DNA of 5,938 nt from an uncultured Peptococcaceae bacterium (GTDB lineage Bacteria > Bacillota > Peptococcia > Peptococcales > Peptococcaceae): contig USCP01000124.1 of the NCBI GenBank assembly GCA_900553245.1, forward strand, positions 1 through 5,938, in the 5' to 3' direction. Position numbers and translations under genes: made by a program. Shown one piece after another: positions 1 through 4,803 of this stretch. How positions within the stretch are numbered: the stretch's first letter is position 1; each line of letters begins with the position of its first letter. The notes under the pieces are model-generated. The model was given only the letters and a program-made list of their open reading frames with translations, ran no database searches and was not told where the DNA came from.

Positions 1-19
1 GGTCCGGTGGCAATTTTCT

Positions 20-127
20 TTAGGCGCGTTTAAAAAGTGACACTGCTTTTTTGAGGGTTTTTGCGGAGAGCACGCAAGAAAAAACAGCGAGCCCAAGGGC
101 AGAGAACTTCAGGATTTTTTCTTTCAT
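20..127 (-). CDS. Small hydrophobic/cationic membrane peptide, 35 aa, unknown function
   Basis: This short reading frame begins with ATG at 127 and ends with TAA at 20-22. I do not recognise the family. The peptide starts MKEKILKFSALGLAVFSC; residues about 5-22 are hydrophobic enough for one membrane span, and the remainder (AKTLKKAVSLFKRA) is cationic and could form an amphipathic helix. The Shine-Dalgarno sequence AAAGGAGG sits 8 nt before the ATG and is the strongest in the left half of the window, which is the main reason to believe the gene is real. It starts 63 nt after the Asp23 stop on the same strand with no terminator between, so it may be the fourth gene of that envelope-stress operon. 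V-F-S-C at 15-18 loosely resembles a lipobox, but Phe before Ser is atypical. A membrane-anchored accessory of Asp23 or a type I toxin-like peptide are both possible; neither is shown. Confidence 0.62.
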   Translation of the reverse strand: MKEKILKFSALGLAVFSCVLSAKTLKKAVSLFKRA

Positions 128-135
128 CGGTGATT

Positions 136-143
136 CCTCCTTT
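136..143 (-). promoter_or_regulatory. Strong ribosome binding site of the 35-aa peptide gene
   Basis: The minus strand reads AAAGGAGG followed by 8 nt (AATCACCG) and ATG at 127. This is a near-perfect anti-Shine-Dalgarno match at good spacing. It decides the start of a gene otherwise too short to notice. Confidence 0.75.
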
Positions 144-190
144 GTATGTTGTACGCATTGCTCAGGCGTTTGCCTTTTTCACATATTTAA

Positions 191-601
191 TTAAGCCGGT
201 GGGTTGGATTTTTTAGCGGCTTCTTTGCTGTTGCGTTCAAATTCTTCCGGTGTCATGATGTCAACCACACGGAATTGGATGTCTTTCACATCGAGGCCGG
301 TCATGGCTTTGATTTCGCGGCGCACAGCAACTTTGATTTGCTCAAAAATGAGGGGGGCAGAGGCGCCGTATTCAAGGATGGCTTTGATTTCGATGCTGGC
401 GGCGGCACCTTCAACGATGGCGGTGACCCCTTTGGAGGATTTGCTGACTGCACCAAGGCTGGTGGCAAAGCCGCTCATGAGGGAGCCTTTCATATCAAGG
501 ATGCCGTCAATTTCGCGGGCGACGACACCGGTAATTTTTTCGATGACGCCGTCGTCAATGATGAGGGTGTCGGTTGGTTGTGGAATCATTTGTTCACTCA
601 T
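191..601 (-). CDS. Asp23/Gls24 family envelope stress response protein
   Basis: A 136-residue protein of the Asp23 (DUF322) family. These are abundant cytoplasmic proteins that assemble at the membrane in Bacillota and are linked to alkaline or cell-envelope stress. The family pattern is clear: an N-terminal strand and helix (DDGVIEKITGVVAREIDGIL, 16-35), a GVTAIVEG strand (59-66), then IEIKAILEYGASAPLIFEQI (70-89), and the closing MTGLDVKDIQFRVVDI (100-115). A short Lys/Glu/Pro-rich tail ends the protein. I chose ATG at 601 because AAAGGA lies 9 nt upstream; a TTG at 619 would add six residues but destroys the sense of that site. The gene follows the DUF2273 gene by 14 nt, so both are probably translated from one mRNA with amaP. 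The neighbours supply the membrane anchor this soluble protein lacks. No signal peptide or membrane span is seen. Confidence 0.94.
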   Translation of the reverse strand: MSEQMIPQPTDTLIIDDGVIEKITGVVAREIDGILDMKGSLMSGFATSLGAVSKSSKGVTAIVEGAAASIEIKAILEYGASAPLIFEQIKVAVRREIKAMTGLDVKDIQFRVVDIMTPEEFERNSKEAAKKSNPPA

Positions 602-610
602 GGAATCAGA

Positions 611-616
611 TCCTTT
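611..616 (-). promoter_or_regulatory. Ribosome binding site fixing the Asp23 start at 601
   Basis: AAAGGA on the minus strand, 9 nt before ATG 601, overlaps the first base read of the upstream TGA stop region (616-618). It favours ATG 601 over the in-frame TTG at 619, which has no site at a useful distance. Confidence 0.7.
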
Positions 617-1014
617 CAATTACGTTTGTTCATAAAGGGGTTGCCATCAAGAAAACGCTGGCTAAAGCGTTTAAGGCGTCGCATAAGGCCTGGATTGCCA
701 TCATGCCAGCTGCCGAGAAGGTAGCCGCCGCCTAGGCAAAGGGCGACCAAAAAGGTGCGCCAAAAGCCAATATTGAGGATGCCTATCGCCATGCAGAGAC
801 CAATGGTCATGTAAATGACGGTATGGATGTTTTGATTGACCCACTGTAAAATACGCGCCCAAGTGTTGCGCATGTCGATGCGTGTCGGTGCATCGGTTTT
901 TGGGGCGTGTGAGTCGGTAAACAGTGGCACATCGGTACTTTCGTCGGTGTCCCACCATGGGGTAGGTTGTTGTTTTGGTTCGTCGGTGTCCCACCATGGG
1001 GTGTTATTGGACAT
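616..1014 (-). CDS. DUF2273 family small membrane protein with repeated N-terminal TPWWDTDE motif
   Basis: The C-terminal half matches DUF2273, a small two-span membrane protein family of about 60-70 residues found beside amaP and asp23. Here the family region covers roughly residues 50-125: two hydrophobic spans (about 62-83 and 85-102), separated by the characteristic GFWRT (83-87), then GGGYLLGSWHDG and a basic amphipathic end rich in Arg and Phe. The protein is 132 residues because of an extra N-terminal stretch of about 50 polar residues, containing TPWWDTDE twice (5-12 and 18-25) and a Thr/Asp/Pro-rich linker. I chose ATG at 1014 because GGAGG lies 8 nt upstream; the frame stays open further upstream but has no family similarity there. 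The start overlaps the amaP stop by 11 nt, implying translational coupling. It likely acts in the membrane with AmaP to recruit Asp23; the role of the extension is unknown. Confidence 0.88.
   Translation of the reverse strand: MSNNTPWWDTDEPKQQPTPWWDTDESTDVPLFTDSHAPKTDAPTRIDMRNTWARILQWVNQNIHTVIYMTIGLCMAIGILNIGFWRTFLVALCLGGGYLLGSWHDGNPGLMRRLKRFSQRFLDGNPFMNKRN
940..1002 (-). repeat. Two identical 24-bp direct repeats inside the DUF2273 gene
   Basis: Positions 940-963 and 979-1002 are identical over 24 bases, with a period of 39 nt (13 codons). The reading frame is therefore kept, and the repeat encodes TPWWDTDE twice, separated by PKQQP. Exact identity at the DNA level, including third codon positions, suggests a recent duplication or ongoing copy-number change rather than old convergent motifs. 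Confidence 0.9.
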
Positions 1015-1546
1015 TGGCAGTCCCTCCCTCGTTTGTTTGTGCGGATGAGTAGAAGACGAGGTCCACACGTGCAGTGGCAACGCCGGTGCAGTGCAAGAGG
1101 TCTTGGGCAATCCGGGCACGAATGGCGGCGTGTTGGCTTGGCAGAGGGTCGCCCTCCGCGGTGCCAATCCACACTTTGACGCTGTAGCTTGGCACGCCAT
1201 GCTTACGCACGATGCGCACTTTGACGCGGTCTTCCAAAACGCCGTCAAAACGTTCAACGGCGGTATAGGTGATATTTTTGAGGGCCTTGCGGCTTACGGA
1301 CACGCTGCCGCCGTCGAGGTCGTTGTACAGACGCGGCAGGCTGCGGCGACTAAAAAGCCCAATGCCCAAGAGGACAATGCCGGTGGCCCTGGTGAGGGGA
1401 CAGCCGAAGGCGTAGCCCCAAATGGTCACATAAGGGCTGAGCCAGGAGATGCTGTTCTGATAAAAGAACAGATAAAAGGCCAGCGCGGCAAATACCATGA
1501 GGCAGAGGCCTATGAGGCTGTTCAAGAATTTTGTAAAGCGTGACAT
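1004..1546 (-). CDS. amaP: AmaP, alkaline shock response membrane anchor protein
   Basis: A 180-residue protein with the AmaP layout. An N-terminal hydrophobic hairpin (spans about 8-29 and 53-66) is followed by a soluble domain that begins GGSVSVSRKALKNI (79-92), ends around residue 165, and resembles the Asp23 fold. In Staphylococcus, AmaP anchors Asp23 at the membrane; the same role is inferred here from sequence and from the adjacent Asp23-family gene. The start at ATG 1546 has AAGAAGG 6 nt upstream. The stop lies inside the first codons of the DUF2273 gene (11-nt overlap). It is the first gene of the left operon, but I could not identify a convincing promoter in the preceding bases. The last dozen residues (SSAQTNEGGTANVQ) are polar and probably flexible. 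Identification is by architecture, short motifs and context rather than by a catalytic signature, since the family has none. Confidence 0.88.
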   Translation of the reverse strand: MSRFTKFLNSLIGLCLMVFAALAFYLFFYQNSISWLSPYVTIWGYAFGCPLTRATGIVLLGIGLFSRRSLPRLYNDLDGGSVSVSRKALKNITYTAVERFDGVLEDRVKVRIVRKHGVPSYSVKVWIGTAEGDPLPSQHAAIRARIAQDLLHCTGVATARVDLVFYSSAQTNEGGTANVQ

Positions 1547-1623
1547 GGGATGCCTTCTTTCGTTGTAGTGGTTGGATGCGTCGCTGCTATTTCATAGTGA
1601 TGAGAAAGTGCGAGAATACACCA

Positions 1624-1678
1624 GTGCCTCTCCCTTTGGGTGGGAGGTGAGCCTGTTAGGGCTCGGTGGGGGGAGCTC
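1624..1678 (-). repeat. Palindromic repeat, copy C (inverted)
   Basis: Read on the minus strand this copy has the same plan as the other two. A C-run and ACC precede stem 1 (GAGCC at 1660-1664 with GGCTC at 1649-1653, 6-nt loop). CACCT follows, then stem 2 (CTCCC with GGGAG, 1630-1634 and 1642-1646), then AGGC. Its C-run end faces copy A, so the two form a loose head-to-head inverted pair around 1690-1770. Confidence 0.65.
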
Positions 1679-1780
1679 GCTTGCGGAATTGTATGGCCTT
1701 GCGTGTGTAGTGTGGGTTAGTTGCACGGTGGTGGGGGGGTAGATGCGTTGGTTGGGACGCAGTCTATATTGCTAGCAAGT

Positions 1781-1863
1781 TCCCCCCTTCCGTCAGGCTC
1801 ACGCCTGCCACTTCCGACGCGAAGCTAGTGCCCTTGGGTGCCCCAAGGGGGACGGCTTTTGAG
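1781..1863 (+). repeat. Palindromic repeat, copy A
   Basis: The copy starts with a C-run and CCGT, then stem 1 CAGGC-TCAC-GCCTG (1794-1807). A small CTTC...GAAG hairpin (1811-1824) follows, then stem 2 with 8 perfect pairs, CCCTTGGG and CCCAAGGG (1831-1838 and 1842-1849). It ends GGACGGCTTTTGAGG. The T-run is short and lies 6 nt or more from the stem, so this is not a textbook terminator. Confidence 0.7.
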
Positions 1864-1919
1864 GTCGTTCGCGCGCTTTCTATGATATGGAAGAGAGTAC
1901 GAATAGTAACGTATCGAAA

Positions 1920-1980
1920 CCCCTATCCGTCGCCCTCACGGGCGCCACCTTCCCCCAACTCCCTTGTGGGAAGACTTGGT
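1920..1980 (+). repeat. Palindromic repeat, copy B
   Basis: Same orientation and order as copy A: CCGT, stem 1 CGCCC-TCAC-GGGCG (1931-1944), then CCACCTTCC, and stem 2 CTTCCC with GGGAAG (1949-1954 and 1968-1973). It begins 25 nt past the rsmI stop. Stem 1 has the same loop as copy A but different, still paired, arms. Confidence 0.7.
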
Positions 1981-2005
1981 TCGTGCCTAGGTTACAAGCG
2001 TCTCT

Positions 2006-2851
2006 TTATGCGTCTTCCAAGAGGGCTTGATAGATGACACGTTTTGGTTGGCGGGTTTTGGCAGCGGCTTCTTTTGCCGCTTGGTTGGTGCTGTAGCCTT
2101 CTTCCGTCACGAGGCGACGAGCGAGGTCAATCGCTGCTTCGAGTTTGTCTTCGTTGCTTTGGGCTTCTTGCACGGCAGGCCCTAGAATGAGGACAAATTC
2201 CCCGCGGGGAGCGTTTTCTTTAAAGTGGTCGCATACTTCTTGGGTGGTGCCACGGATGACTTCTTCAAAACGTTTGCTGATTTCACGCACGGCAGCCAGG
2301 CTGCGGTCGGGCCAACGCTTGGCAAAGATTTCCAAGGTGGTGTCGATGCGATGCGGCGATTCATAAAAGATGGTGCTGCCGGTTTCTGCATCACAAACGG
2401 CGAGGCGGTCGTCGATGTCCTTCTTTTTGCGTGGCAGAAAGCCTTCAAAGACGAAGCGTCCGCTGGGAAGACCGCTCAAAACAAGGGCGGTCAAGGAAGC
2501 GCTTGGACCGGGTAACACCGTGTAAGGCAGGCCTTGCTCGCGAAAGGTATTGATCAAATCAAAGCCGGGGTCGCTGATGACCGGCATGCCAGCGTCGCTA
2601 ATGAGGGCGACTTGCTTGCCGTCGCGCACGAGGTCTGCAATATGCAACGCACGGGATTCCGGCGAGTGGTCGTGGTAACTGGACAGGGGCTTTGAAATTT
2701 CAAAATGGCGCAAGAGTTTGAGGCTGTTGCGGGTGTCTTCACAAAAGATGATGTCGGCTTCTTCGAGGGTGCGCAGTACGCGCAGGGTGATGTCTTCGAG
2801 GTTACCGATGGGCGTTGCGCAGAGATAGAGCATGCCGCTTTTGTTTTCCAT
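2006..2851 (-). CDS. rsmI: RsmI, 16S rRNA (cytidine-1402 2'-O)-methyltransferase
   Basis: A 281-residue member of the tetrapyrrole-methylase superfamily. RsmI uses S-adenosylmethionine to methylate the 2'-hydroxyl of C1402 in the ribosomal decoding centre. The family motifs appear in order: ATPIGNLEDIT (12-22), CEDTR (37-41), SDAGMPVISDPG (85-96, with Met where Thr is usual), LPGPSA (113-118), GFLPRKKK (137-144), FYESPHRI (162-169) and REISKRFEE (189-197). A helical C-terminal region (about 235-281) ends the protein, and the length is normal. I chose ATG 2851 because GGAGG lies exactly 7 nt upstream. ATG 2869 is in frame but would translate that Shine-Dalgarno as Asn-Gly-Gly. In Bacillus the homologue is yabC, after yabB and yazA; here yazA is missing and a terminator separates rsmI from trmN6, so it is probably transcribed separately. 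Confidence 0.97.
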   Translation of the reverse strand: MENKSGMLYLCATPIGNLEDITLRVLRTLEEADIIFCEDTRNSLKLLRHFEISKPLSSYHDHSPESRALHIADLVRDGKQVALISDAGMPVISDPGFDLINTFREQGLPYTVLPGPSASLTALVLSGLPSGRFVFEGFLPRKKKDIDDRLAVCDAETGSTIFYESPHRIDTTLEIFAKRWPDRSLAAVREISKRFEEVIRGTTQEVCDHFKENAPRGEFVLILGPAVQEAQSNEDKLEAAIDLARRLVTEEGYSTNQAAKEAAAKTRQPKRVIYQALLEDA

Positions 2852-2858
2852 AAGGGGT

Positions 2859-2863
2859 CCTCC
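2859..2863 (-). promoter_or_regulatory. Ribosome binding site fixing the rsmI start at 2851
   Basis: GGAGG on the minus strand, 7 nt before ATG 2851. A weaker AAGGA (2872-2876) precedes the alternative ATG 2869, so initiation at both sites cannot be excluded, but the 2851 site is stronger and matches the usual RsmI N-terminus. Confidence 0.7.
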
Positions 2864-2889
2864 GTTCATTGTGCGTCCTTATTACCCCT

Positions 2890-2895
2890 ATTATA
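2890..2895 (-). promoter_or_regulatory. rsmI: Possible -10 box of rsmI
   Basis: A perfect TATAAT on the minus strand lies 38 nt before the rsmI ATG and downstream of the trmN6 terminator, the expected place for a promoter. At 16-18 nt upstream there is only CCCACG-like sequence, with no TTGACA resemblance and no extended -10 TG. It is thus either a weak or activator-dependent promoter or a chance match. Confidence 0.45.
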
Positions 2896-2939
2896 GTGGG
2901 TGTGGGGCGCATCGTGGGATGGTTTTGGGAACTGTTGCC

Positions 2940-2985
2940 AAAATAAAAGAAGCGGAAGAATAGGAGGGTCTCTCGTTTCTTCCGC
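2940..2985 (-). terminator. Intrinsic terminator after trmN6
   Basis: On the minus strand GCGGAAGAA (2977-2985) pairs perfectly with TTCTTCCGC (2952-2960) over 9 bp, with a 16-nt loop. The T-rich stretch TTCTTTTATTTT (2951 down to 2940) follows at once. It starts 8 nt past the trmN6 stop. The opposite direction lacks a T tract, so it acts on minus-strand transcription and closes the holB-ricT-trmN6 operon. Confidence 0.8.
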
Positions 2986-2993
2986 GGTCAGGT

Positions 2994-3746
2994 TCAGGAT
3001 GATTCGCCTTGATACCAGGATTGAATGGTCGGGCGATAGTAGCCGGCATCGTCGTAAATGTAGAGGGGTTCTTCCAAGACGAGGTCTTGGGCACCGAGGT
3101 AACAACATTCGAGCAAAAAGAGTTTGGCGGGCTCTTCCACACGTGCATAAACAGGCTGCAGGCGTACCGGCTTACATTTGTATTGTCGTGCGGTGGCAAG
3201 GACTTCGTCCAAGCGCACAGCGCGATGAATAATGGCAAGGCGTCCGCGTTCACGCAGCACGTAGGCGGCAAAACGGAACATGTCGTCTAGGGTGCAGGTG
3301 TGCTCATGACGTGCCAAGGCGGTTTCGCTGTCGGGATTGGCAGCGCCGTGGCCCACTTTGAAAAAGGGTGGATTGCAGGTCACAAGATCAAACTTGCGCT
3401 GCATCTCCGGCGCACGGTCGCGCATATCATGCAAGGAAAAGGTCAACCGCTCGGGGTCAATACCGTTGCGGTCACGGCTTGCCAGGGCGTTTTCAACCAG
3501 CTGAGGTTGAATGTCCACACCGTGAATGCGTGCTTCGGGAAAGCGCGCCGCCATGATGGTGGCAACGACGCCGGTGCCGGTGCAGGCATCCAGGATGCGC
3601 GCGGCGGGCTTGACAAAATGTGACAACAGCACCGCATCAATGGAGAAGCGAAGACCGCCCTTCCGTTGGTAAAGCCCCCAGCCGTTTAGGGCAAGGTCGG
3701 TCCACTCCAAATCATTGGTCGTTGGCTGGTTGTTTTGGTTTGGCAT
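2994..3746 (-). CDS. trmN6: TrmN6-type tRNA(Val) adenine-37 N6-methyltransferase (YabB/YfiC family)
   Basis: A 250-residue class I S-adenosylmethionine methyltransferase. The start of the domain, GGLRFSIDAVLLSHF (30-44), is typical of the YabB/YfiC family. The cofactor loop is DACTGTGVVA (53-62), the acidic residue that binds the ribose is in GVDIQ (76-80), and the catalytic NPPFF (125-129) is the N6-adenine-type NPP[FY] motif. ARHEHTCTLDDMF (145-157) is another family signature. TrmN6 methylates A37 of tRNA1(Val) in E. coli; the precise substrate here is inferred. The frame stays open to 3965, but upstream of ATG 3746 it only reads the low-complexity ricT tail in another phase, so I chose 3746. 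An AGGA lies 9 nt before it, within ricT. The gene overlaps ricT by 35 nt, suggesting coupled translation. Bacillus has yabA between these two genes; it is absent here. Confidence 0.93.
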   Translation of the reverse strand: MPNQNNQPTTNDLEWTDLALNGWGLYQRKGGLRFSIDAVLLSHFVKPAARILDACTGTGVVATIMAARFPEARIHGVDIQPQLVENALASRDRNGIDPERLTFSLHDMRDRAPEMQRKFDLVTCNPPFFKVGHGAANPDSETALARHEHTCTLDDMFRFAAYVLRERGRLAIIHRAVRLDEVLATARQYKCKPVRLQPVYARVEEPAKLFLLECCYLGAQDLVLEEPLYIYDDAGYYRPTIQSWYQGESS

Positions 3747-4788
3747 GGTTCTTATTCCTATTGCGTCCGCCACGGCTGGCGCGGTTGCGGGGGTTTCGTG
3801 GGTTTTCGCTCTTTTCGTGCTTGTAGTCTTGGTATTCGTCGTCTTCACCATCATGAGGACGTTTTGGCTTCTTTGGCTTGCTGTTGCGCTCGCCGTTTTT
3901 GGTGGTTTTCTTATCCTTTGGGGTGTGGCTGCGTTTTTTGTTGCCGTTGTCTTGCTTTGCCGCATCCACGGTGCATTGTACCAGGGATGGGTCGTAGTAG
4001 GTTTCCACGGAAATGTCGGTGGTATCGTCGTCTTGTTCCGGCGCCGCCGGCACGTCCGCTACAGCCTCTGCATGAGGGCATTGGGCACAAGCTTGTTCTT
4101 GGGCAGCCTTTTCTGCCTTGGTTTGTTCTCTCGCCAAGCGGTTGGATTCGACATAATGTTCGTTTTCATAATTTAAGCAGCACAGGAGGCGGCCGCAGCA
4201 GCCGCTGATTTTAGTAGGGTTTAGGGACAGGCTCTGTTCCTTTGCCATTTTGATGGACACCGGTGAAAAATCGGTGAGGAAACGGTGGCAGCAGAGGGGC
4301 TGACCGCAGATGCCGACACCGCCGACAATCTTTGATTCGTCGCGTACGCCGATTTGACGCAATTCGATGCGGGTATGGAAAACGGCGGCAAGTTCCTTGA
4401 TGAGCTCACGGAAGTCCACGCGTTCATCGGCGGTAAAGTTAAAGATGACCTTGGCACGGTCAAAGGTGTATTCCACATTGACGAGTTTCATATCAAGCTC
4501 GCAAAGCTGAATTTTTTCTTGGCAAATCTTATAGGCATCCTTTGCCGCTTCAAGATTGTCTTCATAGGTTTGCGCGTCCTCTTCGGTGGCGACACGGATG
4601 ATGTCCTTGAGCGATGCTTCCAGGTCTTCTTCCGGAATCCAGTGAGTGGCAAGGGCAACGCGAGCATATTCGATGCCACGCGCGGTTTCAACGATCACAT
4701 AGGTATCGGTTTCGATTTGTTGGTCGGCGCTGTCGAAATAGTAGATTTTTCCGGCACGCTGAAATTGTACGCCAATAATTTGCGGCAT
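3712..4788 (-). CDS. ricT: RicT (YaaT), PSP1-domain protein with long basic C-terminal tail
   Basis: A 358-residue PSP1-domain protein. In Bacillus subtilis RicT joins RicA and RicF in the Y-complex, which carries iron-sulphur clusters and works with RNase Y in mRNA maturation, competence, sporulation and biofilm control. The conserved core is residues 1 to about 225, including RQIGVRDESKIVGGVGICGQ (144-163) and the cysteine-rich blocks C161, C166, C167 and C197, C198, C203, C204, likely cluster ligands. An additional CAQC pair (C234, C237) follows. From about 240 the chain is acidic, then from 280 to 358 Lys/Arg/Asn/Pro-rich and probably disordered; this makes the protein about 80 residues longer than the roughly 275-residue Bacillus one. 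ATG 4788 has GAGAGGAGA shortly upstream, within the 15-nt gap after holB. RicA and RicF are not in the window. The end overlaps trmN6 by 35 nt. Confidence 0.95.
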   Translation of the reverse strand: MPQIIGVQFQRAGKIYYFDSADQQIETDTYVIVETARGIEYARVALATHWIPEEDLEASLKDIIRVATEEDAQTYEDNLEAAKDAYKICQEKIQLCELDMKLVNVEYTFDRAKVIFNFTADERVDFRELIKELAAVFHTRIELRQIGVRDESKIVGGVGICGQPLCCHRFLTDFSPVSIKMAKEQSLSLNPTKISGCCGRLLCCLNYENEHYVESNRLAREQTKAEKAAQEQACAQCPHAEAVADVPAAPEQDDDTTDISVETYYDPSLVQCTVDAAKQDNGNKKRSHTPKDKKTTKNGERNSKPKKPKRPHDGEDDEYQDYKHEKSENPRNPRNRASRGGRNRNKNHAKPKQPANDQ

Positions 4789-4803
4789 AGGGTGTTCTCC
4801 TCT

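Larger units (their letters stand above)
1547..2005. other. 459-nt gene-free region between rsmI and amaP, rich in palindromic repeats
   Basis: No credible gene lies here. The region holds three diverged copies of a small hairpin repeat (1624-1678 inverted, 1781-1863 and 1920-1980 forward). Between the first two is a G/T-rich stretch (about 1690-1765) containing a run of seven G. About 1866-1918 is unremarkable sequence. It should also contain the amaP promoter, but neither 1547-1620 nor the repeats show a good -35/-10 pair. No classic terminator with a T tract follows rsmI. Confidence 0.8.

Noticed and set aside
173..192. Small AGGC-GTTT-GCCT hairpin with a T-run on the plus strand near the Asp23 stop
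   Set aside because: The hairpin, which actually lies at about 163-179, has only four pairs, the T-run is five bases, and no plus-strand gene needs termination there.
1015..1257. Upstream extension of the DUF2273 frame inside amaP
   Set aside because: It overlaps the conserved AmaP domain, shows no family match, and a good ribosome site precedes ATG 1014.
1560..1625. Possible amaP promoter using TATGAA or TATTCT as -10
   Set aside because: Neither has a recognisable -35 at 16-18 nt, and no sigma-B-type pair is visible.
1720..1760. Possible G-quadruplex in the G/T-rich core
   Set aside because: Only one long G-run and one or two GGG triplets occur; four well-spaced runs are not present on the strand.
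1828..2037. Plus-strand 69-codon frame between rsmI and amaP
   Set aside because: It runs through hairpin repeats and into the antisense of rsmI, with no ribosome site or recognisable composition.
2853..2889. AGGGGT/ACCCCT hairpin that could hide the rsmI ribosome site
   Set aside because: The distal arm lies immediately after the -10 box and would fall before the expected transcription start, so it would be absent from the message unless transcription reads through.
3747..3965. Upstream extension of the trmN6 frame (73 more codons)
   Set aside because: It is the ricT tail in another phase, Thr/Lys/Ala-rich and without methyltransferase similarity. The family core begins after ATG 3746, which has its own AGGA.
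3715..4176. Plus-strand frame of 153 codons that looks like a multi-span membrane protein
   Set aside because: It lies wholly antisense to the Lys/Arg/Asn-rich ricT tail. Antisense of AAR and AAY codons gives Phe, Leu and Val, so hydrophobicity is an artefact. It starts with TTG and has no ribosome site.
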